From assembly GCA_041601535.1 (NCBI GenBank), contig JBFIHZ010000018.1, positions 1-23,637 on the forward strand: a stretch of DNA of 23,637 nt, read 5' to 3'. A model generated the notes under the pieces. That model had not been told where the DNA came from. It searched no databases and was given only the letters and a program-made list of their open reading frames with translations. Made by a program: the position numbers and the translations under genes. Position 1 is the stretch's first letter, and the number at the start of each line of letters is the position of its first letter. The stretch comes from JBFIHZ01 sp041601535. GTDB lineage: Bacteria > Pseudomonadota > Gammaproteobacteria > Xanthomonadales > SZUA-36. Of this stretch, positions 14,894 through 22,949 are shown piece after piece.

Positions 14894-15495
14894 ATCGGCC
14901 GTTCTCCCGGCTGGAGTTGCAGGGACTGCTGTTGCGCTACTGCGGGCCGGTGTTCGCCATGGGTGGCCATCACGCAACTGCCGCCACCGGCAATATGATC
15001 AGCCAGCAACTGATCCACCAATGCCGTGCCTTCATGGTCCAGGTTGGAATAGGGCTCATCCAGCAGCCACAGTTCCGCCGTGCTGAACAGCAGCCGCGCC
15101 AGCGCGCAGCGTTTACGCTGGCCGGCGGACAGGTGGCGGGCCAGCTGGTGGCGCACGCGGTGCAGTCCGGTGCGCTGCACGGCCTGCGTGGCGGTGCATG
15201 CACGGGTGTCCACCCAGCCGGCCATAAACTGGCGGGTGAATTCCAGGTTTTCCAGTACGCTCAGGTCATCCTTGATGGCCAGCAAGTGGCCGACCCAGGC
15301 GAGCCGGTTGCCGTTTAAACTGACTTGACCGTGGGTGGGGGTCAGTACCCCGGCCAGCAGCCGGATCAGCGTGGTTTTGCCGCAGCCATTCGGCCCGGTA
15401 ATAATCAGCAATTCGGCCCCGCCCAGCGTGAAATCCAGGGGCTGGAACACCGGCTGGAAATTTCGTTCGAAACTGAGATTGGCAACAGATAGCAT
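14890..15495 (-). CDS. ccmA: heme exporter ATP-binding protein CcmA
   Basis: The ATPase of the CcmAB complex. Walker A is at 34-42 (GPNGCGKTT), the ABC signature LSAGQ at 122-126, Walker B at 142-147 (LWLLDE) with the following PYSNLD, and the H-loop His at 179. It has 201 residues from the ATG at 15493-15495. An in-frame TTG at 15514-15516 would add seven residues (MPPATQL). Neither start has a strong Shine-Dalgarno, so the exact N-terminus is open. It is the first gene of the ccm operon. Confidence 0.95.
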   Translation of the reverse strand: MLSVANLSFERNFQPVFQPLDFTLGGAELLIITGPNGCGKTTLIRLLAGVLTPTHGQVSLNGNRLAWVGHLLAIKDDLSVLENLEFTRQFMAGWVDTRACTATQAVQRTGLHRVRHQLARHLSAGQRKRCALARLLFSTAELWLLDEPYSNLDHEGTALVDQLLADHIAGGGSCVMATHGEHRPAVAQQQSLQLQPGERPI

Positions 15496-15576
15496 CAGCT
15501 GGGTGGCAGGCGGCAAACAGACTGGCGATATGCTACGTGGCTGCCATCAGCAAGTCCATTGATGACGGCCGCGGCT

Positions 15577-15594
15577 GCCGGCGGAGAGGCCGGC
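15577..15594. promoter_or_regulatory. GCCGGC dyad in the ccmA leader
   Basis: Two GCCGGC copies, each self-complementary, are separated by 6 nt and can form a 6-bp hairpin in RNA or an operator-like site in DNA. It lies about 80-100 nt upstream of the ccmA start. Confidence 0.3.
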
Positions 15595-15678
15595 TGACTG
15601 CCATATTTGCATGGTTTTGGTGTTATTCCCGGTCTTTTCAGTTCGAGCCGCTTTAAAGCAGGCTGCCCTGCCCAGAGG

Positions 15679-15684
15679 TATACT
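15679..15684 (+). promoter_or_regulatory. candidate -10 box for gor
   Basis: TATACT (5/6) lies about 200 nt before the gor ATG. No -35 of quality is found at 16-18 bp. If used, the mRNA would carry a leader of about 190 nt including the nested hairpin at 15733-15775. Confidence 0.35.
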
Positions 15685-15732
15685 GACCGGCCCCGTACGT
15701 CCCCGCATGCAGTTGTGGAAACGCGTGATTCC

Positions 15733-15775
15733 CCGGACCTGGAATGGGAAGACCTGACACCCAGGTGCGGTCCGG
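15733..15775 (+). promoter_or_regulatory. nested stem-loop in the gor leader
   Basis: An outer stem CCGGACC (15733-15739) with GGTCCGG (15769-15775) encloses an inner hairpin ACCTG (15752-15756) with CAGGT (15762-15766) and a 5-nt loop. All 12 pairs are Watson-Crick. It does not match a riboswitch class I recognise. Confidence 0.45.
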
Positions 15776-15880
15776 TGGGATTAGCCAGCAGCATGGGTCC
15801 GATCAGCATGCGGGTGCCGACCCGGCAAGACTGATTGAAACCAAGAGAAAATTAACACCAGATTACGGAGAAAGAAGTTC

Positions 15881-17260
15881 ATGGATGCATTTGATTTTGA
15901 CCTGTTTGTGATTGGTGCCGGTTCCGGCGGTGTGCGGGCGGCCCGTATTGCAGCGGGTCACGGCGCGCGGGTGGGTATCTGCGAATCCAGCAGGGTCGGC
16001 GGAACCTGCGTGATCCGCGGTTGCGTTCCGAAAAAACTCCTGGTGCACGCAGCTCATTTTGCCGAGGACTTTGAAGATGCCGCTGGCTACGGCTGGACGG
16101 TGCCGCGCGCCAGTTTCAGCTGGCCTGATCTGATTGCCTACAAGGACCGCGAAATTGACCGACTGAACCAGGTGTACCTGAACTTGTTATCCGGCTCCGG
16201 AGTCACGCTGTATCAGCAACATGGCCGCTTTGAAGGCCCTCACCAGATTCGGCTTGGCGATGAGCTGGTGACAGCCCGTAATGTTCTGATTGCCACGGGG
16301 GGGCATCCCTGGGTGCCTGATATTCCGGGGATTGAACATGCCATTACCTCGGATGAAGCGTTTCACCTGGAACAACTTCCACAGCGCGTTATCGTGGTGG
16401 GTGGCGGCTTTATCGCGTGCGAGTTTGCCGGCATCTTCAATGGGCTGGGCTCTGCCGTAACCCAGGTATACCGGGGTGACGCGGTGCTGCGTGGATTCGA
16501 CCAGGATGTCCGCCAGGCGGTGGGCCGGGAAATGAGCAAAAAGGGCATAGACCTGCTGCTGGACCGCACCATTGAACGCATTGACCGGCACGGTGACGAA
16601 CTGGAAGTGGTGTTGGACAACGGCAACCGGCTGAGCGCCGACCAGGTCATGTACGCCACCGGCAGGGTGCCCAACGTACGTAAACTGGGCCTGGAAGAGG
16701 CAGGTGTCGAGCTGCATGCGGGGGGCTGGATCAGCGTGGACGAATACTCGCGCACCAACGTGGACCACATCTACGCGGTGGGGGATGTAACCAACCGCAT
16801 CAACCTGACGCCGGTGGCCATTTACGAGGGCCATGCGGTGGCGGACAACCTGTTTGCCGGACAGAACCGCACGGTGGAGCATGAATTCGTTCCCTCGGCG
16901 GTGTTTTCCCAGCCACCGGTGGGTACCGTCGGCTTCAGCGAACAGGACGCCTGCCATCATTTTGGCGCACTGGAAGTGTACCGCTCAGAGTTTCGCCCGC
17001 TGAAGCACACGCTGTCAGGCCGGGAAGAAAAAACCCTGATGAAACTCATCGTAGCCAAAGACACTCAAAGGGTGGTGGGTATCCACATAGTAGGGCTGGA
17101 TGCGCCTGAAATTGTTCAGGGCTTCGCAGTCGCGGTAAAATCCGGCCTGAGCAAGCAGCAGTTCGACGCCACCATAGGCATTCATCCGACCGCTGCTGAA
17201 GAGCTGGTGACCATGCGTAACCCGGTCACGGTATGGCCCAGGGAAGAGGTTGAGAGATGA
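15881..17260 (+). CDS. gor: glutathione-disulfide reductase
   Basis: A cytoplasmic FAD- and NADPH-dependent enzyme that reduces GSSG to GSH. The FAD motif GAGSGGVRAA (12-21) is followed by the redox disulfide C43/C48 in GGTCVIRGCVPKKL. The NADPH Rossmann motif VGGGFIACEFA precedes arginines in YRGDAVLRGFD that suit NADPH rather than NADH. The C-terminal dimer domain carries H435 and E440 in GIHPTAAEELVTM. The Cys-to-Cys spacing and GRGC-like context separate it from lipoamide dehydrogenase. Its 459 residues are standard. GGAG lies 10 nt before the ATG. The stop overlaps the next gene, a secreted peptidase, by ATGA, an unexpected partner for this enzyme. Confidence 0.96.
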   Translation: MDAFDFDLFVIGAGSGGVRAARIAAGHGARVGICESSRVGGTCVIRGCVPKKLLVHAAHFAEDFEDAAGYGWTVPRASFSWPDLIAYKDREIDRLNQVYLNLLSGSGVTLYQQHGRFEGPHQIRLGDELVTARNVLIATGGHPWVPDIPGIEHAITSDEAFHLEQLPQRVIVVGGGFIACEFAGIFNGLGSAVTQVYRGDAVLRGFDQDVRQAVGREMSKKGIDLLLDRTIERIDRHGDELEVVLDNGNRLSADQVMYATGRVPNVRKLGLEEAGVELHAGGWISVDEYSRTNVDHIYAVGDVTNRINLTPVAIYEGHAVADNLFAGQNRTVEHEFVPSAVFSQPPVGTVGFSEQDACHHFGALEVYRSEFRPLKHTLSGREEKTLMKLIVAKDTQRVVGIHIVGLDAPEIVQGFAVAVKSGLSKQQFDATIGIHPTAAEELVTMRNPVTVWPREEVER

Positions 17261-20200
17261 TTTCAGCACTGAAGCACGTCACGTACCGGCCGGCCGTACA
17301 CATCATCCTGATGCTGACCATGCTGTGGGCAGCCAGCGCATGGTCACAGGCCGATAGGGGCGAAACGCACCGATACATTGTTGAATTCCGCGATGCGCCA
17401 CTGGCCAGTTACGATGGCCGGCAGCTCACACTGGCGGCCGCCGCAGCGGACCAGGAGCGCCTGCAGGCTACCAGCCCGCTCAGTACCGGCGCACGCAAGC
17501 TGGATGTGCGCTCGCCCCAGTCCCAGGCTTACCTGGGCTACCTGCAACGCAGCCATGATGCCTTCAACCTGGAAGCCCGCCTGAAACTGGGGCGCAGTAT
17601 CCAGGCCGTGCATCAATACCGTCACGCGCTGAATGGCATGGCACTGGACCTGACTGCCAGTGAGGCGGCCGAGCTGGCTGACCTGCCGCTGGTCAAATCC
17701 GTCACGCGCGATACCCGCCACCGCTTGCATACCGATGCTGGTCCGGAATGGATTGGCGCTGGTGAAATCTGGAGTGGCGCCAGTGGTTTTTCCGCCAAGC
17801 GTGGTGAAGGCGTGGTCATCGGGGTGATTGACTCCGGTATTAACTGGGATCACCCGTCGTTTGCCGATCCGGGCAATGATGGCTATAACCACGTAAACCC
17901 CAAAGGCTCGCAACTCGGCCTGTGCAGTGACATGGATGTACCCTGCAATGACAAGCTGATCGGGGTTTACGATTTCGTCGAAGATGACGCCTCCACCACC
18001 GATGTGGTCGAGGAAAACACCAAGGGCAAGGACAATTCCGGACACGGTAGCCACGTGGCCGCGACCGCGGCCGGCAATGTACTGAACGTGACCTTGAACG
18101 GCACGGCCAACACCACGCTGTCCGGCGTGGCGCCGCATGCCAACATCATCGCTTACCGCGTATGTTACGTCGGTGAACCGCCCGATCCGGATGGCGGTGG
18201 CTGCCTTGGGTCCGCGATCCTGTCGGCCATTGACCAGGCGGTGGCAGACGCGGTGGATGTGATCAATTATTCAATTGGCACCGATGCCTTCACGCCGTGG
18301 TCGCCCGGCAGTATTCCGGTGGCCTACCTGAACGCACGCAATGCCGGGATTTTTGTTGTCACCTCGGCAGGTAACGACGGCCCGAACGCGGGCACCATCG
18401 GCTCACCGGCCAATGCGCCATGGATATTCGCCGCCGGCAATGCCACGCATAACCGTATTTTTGGCAGCGTGGTGCAGAACCTCAGCGGTGGCAGCGGCAC
18501 ACCGCCGGGTGACCTGGTGGGTGCCAGCCTGAGCGCCGGTATCGGTGTGCGTAAAATCGTGCACGCCAAGGATTTCGGTAATGCCTTGTGCGGCACCGGC
18601 AACGCCGAGCTGGGTTCCAGTTGCGCCAACAACCTGGGCAACAGCAATCCCTGGAAAGGTCAGACGCCGTTCAATGGCGAAATCGTGGTGTGTGACCGTG
18701 GCACCTATGGCCGTATTGAGAAAGGTAAAAACGTCATGCTGGCCGGTGCGGGCGGCATGATACTGGCCAATACCGATGACACCGGTGAATCCATCGTGGC
18801 AGATGATCACTGCCTACCGGCCAGCCATCTCGGTGATATCAATGGCGACAAGCTGCGCAACTGGCTGAACAGCGGTTCCAATCACCAGGGGTCCATTTCC
18901 GGTTTCAGCCTGGTGGAAGCGCAGCAATTTGGCGATCAGGTCAATGCCAGCAGTTCCCGTGGGCCGGCCGATTCACCAGTGCACAATACGCTGAAGCCCA
19001 ATGCCATAGCCCCGGGAACCTCCATTCTGGCGGCATCGGATGTTGATCAGCAGTTTGCCATCCTGACGGGCACGTCAATGGCCTCGCCGCATATTGCCGG
19101 CGCCGCTGCATTGTTGCTGGCAGTGCACCCAGGCTGGAGCGTGTCGCAGCTGGCCAGTGCGATTGAGACCACCGCCACGGCAGCGCTGGCCAAAGACAAT
19201 GATGGCAGCCCGGCGACACCGCATGAACGCGGCGCGGGCCGTCCACAGCTGGGTGAGGCGGCCAATGCCGGGCTGTTTCTGGATGTGACCGGCAACCAGT
19301 TCACCAATGCCAACCCGTCACTGGGTGGCAATCCGCAGACGCTCAACCTGTCCGGGCTGGTCAATACCAACTGCCAGGGCAGTTGCAGTTTCACCCGCAC
19401 GGTGAAAGACCAGATGGGCGGTGGCAGCTGGACTGCCAGCGCGATGAATTTCCCGGACGGCGTCAGTGTTCAGATTTCGCCGTCGAATTTCACCCTGGCC
19501 AACGGCGCAACGCGCAGCCTGCAGATTGACATCGATGTCGAGTCTTCCGGTATCGTGGGTGAGTGGGTATACGGCAATATCATGCTGACAGCGGCAGGTT
19601 CCTCGGATCAGGCCCTGACCGTGGCGGTGTATTCCTCCGGCGGTGATTTGCCAGCGGTCTGGAGTATCACCGACGACCGCAATACCGGCTGGAAAAATTT
19701 CAGTCTTAGCGGACTGGCCGCCATGCCGGATGCCACCATCCTGAGTGGCGGGCTGGTGAAACCAACCCGCACCACGCAAACGCTGGTGCAGGACCCGACC
19801 GCGTCTGATCCGGCAGTGGAAAAAGCCGCCTACAGTTTCCCGCAGAACGAAGACCCGTTTGACGGCGGACAGGGTGTGTTCACCGTGTGGCACAACCTGC
19901 CACAGGGGGGCTTGTGGCTGCATGCCGAGACCCTGTCCTCCACCGCCAAGGATGTCGATCTGTTTGTTGGCCGTGACGATAACGGCAATGGCACTGCGGA
20001 TGAGGAGGAGCAGCTGTGCGACAGCCGCTCCCCGGTGGACCTGGAGCTGTGCGACCTGTACAACCTGCCACCGGGCAATTACTGGGTACTGGTGCAGAAC
20101 TGGGAAGGCGTGCAGAACGGGGGTGATTCGGTCACGCTTGTCAGCGCCGCGATCGATGCGTCAGAGCAGTCACCGCTGGTGGCCTCCGGGCCGGGTATTG

Positions 20201-21471
20201 TGGCCGGTGGCGCTGCATTCAATTTGCGCCTGAGCTGGAGTGATATCAATGCACTGCCCGGCGAACAATGGCTGGGCGCGGTCGGCGTGGGCACGCGGCG
20301 TGAGTCACCGAATAACATCGGCGTAATCCCGGTACGTTTTAACCGTAATGGCATTTCCTCCCCGCTGACGCTGCCACTGGTCAATGGCAAAACCCATCAG
20401 CTGGCGCTGGCCGGCAACAGCAGTCACGACCGGATGTTCATCGATATTCCGCCGGGAGTGAATTCCCTCAACGTGTCGGCACAGGGGGCCAGCAGCAGCC
20501 AGAGCAATGCGCTGGGATTTGAAATTGCGCGCCAGGACTTTGCTGCCGCGCTGGCCTCGCCGCCGTTCGCGCAGTTGCCCGGTGGGCTGGCTGTAGCAGG
20601 CAGCGCCAATGGCAGCGGTGGCAACGGTCCGTCGCTCGACCTTGGCGGCGGCCTGACGCCTGGCCGGTACTTTATCAAACTCAGTAATGGCGTGGCCGAC
20701 CCCGCCGCAGTGCGTTTGACGGTAACGGCAAGCTCGTCTGCATCCACGCTCAGTCCCCATAAGGGCCTGTGGGACTTTGACCGGGTGATTTTCCAGGGGG
20801 CGGAATGGAATGCGTCGGGCTCGTTCAACTTTACCGTGTGGTATGCCTATGACGACGATGGCCAGCCGGTATGGTACATCGCCAGCGCGCCGGCCGTTAC
20901 CGGCAACATCTGGACCGCGGACCTGCTGAGAGTAACCAATGACGGCAGCCGGCAGCAGGAGAAAAAAGCCGGCACGCTCAGCGTCACGTTTACGGCGGAC
21001 AACCAGCTGATCTACGGTTACACCGTGCTCGGCCAGTCCGGTTTCGACGCGATGCATCCCAACGGGCCCAATACCTGCCCGGATATCGGCGGCATTAAAA
21101 GTTACACCGGGCACTGGTACAACGGGGTAGGCGGACTGGGTGGCGCCACCGTACTGGTTTATGCCGGTGCCCAGGCCCAGGTGCACTATCTGTTTGATTC
21201 CAGCGGCGAGCCGCGCTGGACGCTGGCGGCCGCCGACGGTAACCAGTCCGCCACCGCCGAGACCATACCGTTGCTGCAGTTCGACGGTTTCTGCGCGGTC
21301 TGTGCCGAGGAAACGGTGACCTATGACACCGTTGGAGAAGTCAGGCGGACATTCAGCAGCCAGACCACCGGCAGCTGGACGCTGGATTTCGACCTGGATG
21401 CGCCGTTGGACCAGAACATCAACCGCACCGACTCCATCGTCAAGCTGTCGGATACGCTGACCTGTCAGTAG
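17257..21471 (+). CDS. secreted multidomain S8 (subtilisin-like) serine peptidase
   Basis: A 1404-residue exported protease. A signal peptide (1 to about 31) is followed by an I9-type propeptide (RYIVEFRDAPLASY onward, about 39-150). The S8 domain has D192 (GVIDSGINWDHP), H263 (GHGSHVAAT), oxyanion N373 (SAGNDGP) and S607 (GTSMASPH). A PA domain is inserted before the Ser (about 440-560, EIVVCDRG and GAGGMILAN). Then come an Fn3-like beta domain (about 671-800), a PPC-like domain (about 868-951, DVDLFVGRDDNGN and LPPGNYWVLVQN) and a C-terminal region (1166-1403) with two W-rich modules containing DDDGQPVWY and DSSGEPRW. The start ATG overlaps the gor TGA. This is the architecture of plant-type and gammaproteobacterial extracellular subtilases. 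It is probably nutritional, but the substrate is unknown. Confidence 0.94.
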   Translation: MISALKHVTYRPAVHIILMLTMLWAASAWSQADRGETHRYIVEFRDAPLASYDGRQLTLAAAAADQERLQATSPLSTGARKLDVRSPQSQAYLGYLQRSHDAFNLEARLKLGRSIQAVHQYRHALNGMALDLTASEAAELADLPLVKSVTRDTRHRLHTDAGPEWIGAGEIWSGASGFSAKRGEGVVIGVIDSGINWDHPSFADPGNDGYNHVNPKGSQLGLCSDMDVPCNDKLIGVYDFVEDDASTTDVVEENTKGKDNSGHGSHVAATAAGNVLNVTLNGTANTTLSGVAPHANIIAYRVCYVGEPPDPDGGGCLGSAILSAIDQAVADAVDVINYSIGTDAFTPWSPGSIPVAYLNARNAGIFVVTSAGNDGPNAGTIGSPANAPWIFAAGNATHNRIFGSVVQNLSGGSGTPPGDLVGASLSAGIGVRKIVHAKDFGNALCGTGNAELGSSCANNLGNSNPWKGQTPFNGEIVVCDRGTYGRIEKGKNVMLAGAGGMILANTDDTGESIVADDHCLPASHLGDINGDKLRNWLNSGSNHQGSISGFSLVEAQQFGDQVNASSSRGPADSPVHNTLKPNAIAPGTSILAASDVDQQFAILTGTSMASPHIAGAAALLLAVHPGWSVSQLASAIETTATAALAKDNDGSPATPHERGAGRPQLGEAANAGLFLDVTGNQFTNANPSLGGNPQTLNLSGLVNTNCQGSCSFTRTVKDQMGGGSWTASAMNFPDGVSVQISPSNFTLANGATRSLQIDIDVESSGIVGEWVYGNIMLTAAGSSDQALTVAVYSSGGDLPAVWSITDDRNTGWKNFSLSGLAAMPDATILSGGLVKPTRTTQTLVQDPTASDPAVEKAAYSFPQNEDPFDGGQGVFTVWHNLPQGGLWLHAETLSSTAKDVDLFVGRDDNGNGTADEEEQLCDSRSPVDLELCDLYNLPPGNYWVLVQNWEGVQNGGDSVTLVSAAIDASEQSPLVASGPGIVAGGAAFNLRLSWSDINALPGEQWLGAVGVGTRRESPNNIGVIPVRFNRNGISSPLTLPLVNGKTHQLALAGNSSHDRMFIDIPPGVNSLNVSAQGASSSQSNALGFEIARQDFAAALASPPFAQLPGGLAVAGSANGSGGNGPSLDLGGGLTPGRYFIKLSNGVADPAAVRLTVTASSSASTLSPHKGLWDFDRVIFQGAEWNASGSFNFTVWYAYDDDGQPVWYIASAPAVTGNIWTADLLRVTNDGSRQQEKKAGTLSVTFTADNQLIYGYTVLGQSGFDAMHPNGPNTCPDIGGIKSYTGHWYNGVGGLGGATVLVYAGAQAQVHYLFDSSGEPRWTLAAADGNQSATAETIPLLQFDGFCAVCAEETVTYDTVGEVRRTFSSQTTGSWTLDFDLDAPLDQNINRTDSIVKLSDTLTCQ

Positions 21472-21482
21472 CGTGCAATCCA

Positions 21483-21521
21483 ACCGGCCCCGCTGGCGTG
21501 TTTACTCGCAGCGGGGCTGGT
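21483..21521. terminator. bidirectional hairpin between convergent peptidase and kynU genes
   Basis: A 13-bp stem (21483-21495 with 21509-21521, one G-U) closes a 13-nt loop between two convergent genes. The distal arm lies in the last codons of kynU. No T-tract follows on either strand, so termination may need Rho, or the hairpin may mainly protect 3' ends. Confidence 0.55.
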
Positions 21522-22803
21522 CAGCCCACTGGCGGATCAGGTGCACCAGTGCAGCGCAATCTTCATAGCTGTTGTACAGCGGCACCGGTGCCGCGCGAAT
21601 CACGTCCGGTTCACGCCAGTCAGGCACCACGCCGGCCTGTTCCAGAAACTCGAACAGGGCGCGGCCGTGTTCCCGCCCTGCGCGAACCCGCAGCGACAGC
21701 TGGCAGCCCCGCTGAGCCTCGTTCAGCGGGGTGATTATTTCGACAACGTCAGCCAGCTCACTGGCCACCTGCCTGGCCAGCCAGCCGGTAAGTGCCAGGG
21801 ATTTCTTGCGCAAGCGGTCAAAGCCGGCGCGCTCAAACGTATTCAGTGAAGCAAGTAACGGGGCCATCGCCAGCACCGGCGGGTTGGACAGCTGCCAGGC
21901 ATCGGCACCGGCGGCCGGTTTGAATTGCGGTGACATCTTGAACCGACTGGCGAGGTCGTTGCCGTACCAGCCGTTGAAGCGGGGCAGGTCGGTGCGTTGT
22001 GAATAACGTGCGTGCACATACATGCCTGCCACCGAACCGGGGCCGGCATTAAGGTACTTATAGGTGCACCAGGCGGCAAAATCACATTCGCTGTCCTGCA
22101 GCCTGACCGGAACATTGCCGGCGGAATGGGCCAGATCAAATCCCATCCGGGCACCACAGCCGCGCGCGGCTGCAGCGATGCGGGGCAAGTCAAACACCTG
22201 TCCGGTGGCGTACTGCACGCCGGGCCATAGCACCAGCGCCACGCTGTCGCCGTGGGCTTTCAGATAGTCTTCCAGCTGGGCTTCATCCAGCAGCCGTTGG
22301 CCGGGCTCGGGCGACAGCTCCACCAGGCAATCGGCCGGGTCCAGGCCATGAAAGCGGATTTGCGACTCCACCGCATAGCGATCGGATGGAAACGCCTGGC
22401 GTTCGATGAGGATGCGCCGCCGCTGGCCCTCCGGCCGGTAAAAGCTGACCATGGCCAGATGCAGGTTGACGGTCAGGGTATTCATCGTGACCACTTCAGC
22501 AGGCGCGGCTCCGAGCAGCCTGGCCTGGCTGTCGCGCAGCTCCTCGTGGTAGCGCATCCACGGCCTGTCACCGGTAAAATGGCCTTCCACCGCGCGTTCA
22601 CGCCAGGCGGTCAGTATTTCATCCGTGGCTTCGCTGACCGATTCGTGCTGCAGGCCCAGAGAATTGCCGCAAAAATAGATTTTGTTGCTGCCATCTGCAT
22701 TTTTGGGAAAGTGAAATTCGTCCCGGAAAGCGTGTAATTCATCCGCGCGGTCAAGCTGCCGGGCTTCGAGCAGGGCAGGGCTGTCGGGTAGGGTTGTTTT
22801 CAT
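21502..22803 (-). CDS. kynU: kynureninase
   Basis: A PLP-dependent hydrolase that splits kynurenine (or 3-hydroxykynurenine) into anthranilate (or 3-hydroxyanthranilate) and alanine, in tryptophan catabolism or NAD synthesis. It has the fold-type I aminotransferase layout: FCGNSLGL (44-51), HFTGDRPWMRYHEE (75-88), the PLP-contacting DLAHSAGN (223-230) with its Asp, and the Schiff-base lysine K249 in WCTYKYLNAGPG. It has 433 residues, family length. The ATG at 22801-22803 is chosen over the adjacent TTG (22804-22806), which would add one Met. No other kynurenine-pathway gene is within the window. Confidence 0.96.
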   Translation of the reverse strand: MKTTLPDSPALLEARQLDRADELHAFRDEFHFPKNADGSNKIYFCGNSLGLQHESVSEATDEILTAWRERAVEGHFTGDRPWMRYHEELRDSQARLLGAAPAEVVTMNTLTVNLHLAMVSFYRPEGQRRRILIERQAFPSDRYAVESQIRFHGLDPADCLVELSPEPGQRLLDEAQLEDYLKAHGDSVALVLWPGVQYATGQVFDLPRIAAAARGCGARMGFDLAHSAGNVPVRLQDSECDFAAWCTYKYLNAGPGSVAGMYVHARYSQRTDLPRFNGWYGNDLASRFKMSPQFKPAAGADAWQLSNPPVLAMAPLLASLNTFERAGFDRLRKKSLALTGWLARQVASELADVVEIITPLNEAQRGCQLSLRVRAGREHGRALFEFLEQAGVVPDWREPDVIRAAPVPLYNSYEDCAALVHLIRQWADQPRCE

Positions 22804-22838
22804 CAAGCTGTTCCGCCGTTCGATGGGTCGTGGCGGAT

Positions 22839-22844
22839 ACTATA
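22839..22844 (-). promoter_or_regulatory. candidate -10 box for kynU
   Basis: TATAGT on the minus strand (5/6) lies about 36 nt before the kynU ATG. No good -35 is found at normal spacing. Confidence 0.35.
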
Positions 22845-22883
22845 CCTGACGAGTGCTGACAGGCAGGCAAGGCGGCAGGCAGG

Positions 22884-22889
22884 TACAAT
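22884..22889 (+). promoter_or_regulatory. candidate -10 box for queA
   Basis: TACAAT (5/6) lies 60 nt before the queA start. CTGACA upstream is 22 bp away, too far for a standard promoter. The spacer is a GGCA-rich run. Confidence 0.35.
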
Positions 22890-22939
22890 GCGTCGGCTTT
22901 TGCCTTAAACCCGAACTTTACAACCTGGATGTATCCTGC

Positions 22940-22944
22940 TGAGG
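22940..22944 (+). promoter_or_regulatory. Shine-Dalgarno that fixes the queA start
   Basis: TGAGG sits 5 nt before the TTG at 22950. The upstream in-frame ATG at 22929 has no such site. Confidence 0.6.
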
Positions 22945-22949
22945 CCGCT

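Larger units (their letters stand above)
15496..15880. other. 385-bp divergent regulatory region between ccmA and gor
   Basis: No convincing gene lies here. It must hold promoters for both the ccm operon (minus) and gor (plus). Visible elements are a GCCGGC/GCCGGC dyad near ccmA (15577-15594), a TATACT box (15679-15684, plus), a nested hairpin (15733-15775) and GGAG (15867-15870) serving gor. Confidence 0.7.

Noticed and set aside
14100..15086. 328-codon plus-strand frame opposite ccmB and ccmA
   Set aside because: Both opposite genes are certain, and the product is Ser/Arg/Pro-rich with no motif.
15495..15809. 104-codon minus-strand frame upstream of ccmA
   Set aside because: No ribosome-binding site or domain; it overlaps the region that must contain the ccm promoter.
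15607..15834. 75-codon plus-strand frame in the ccmA-gor intergenic region
   Set aside because: No ribosome-binding site or recognisable motif, and it covers the nested hairpin. Translation is possible but unsupported.
20305..21483. 392-codon minus-strand frame opposite the subtilase C-terminus
   Set aside because: The frame mirrors the codon bias of the peptidase gene, has no recognisable domain and would overlap a well-supported exported protein.
22860..22883. GGCAGGCAAGGCGGCAGGCA run upstream of queA
   Set aside because: A short imperfect GGCA run with no CRISPR-like spacing; most likely local sequence drift in a GC-rich spacer.
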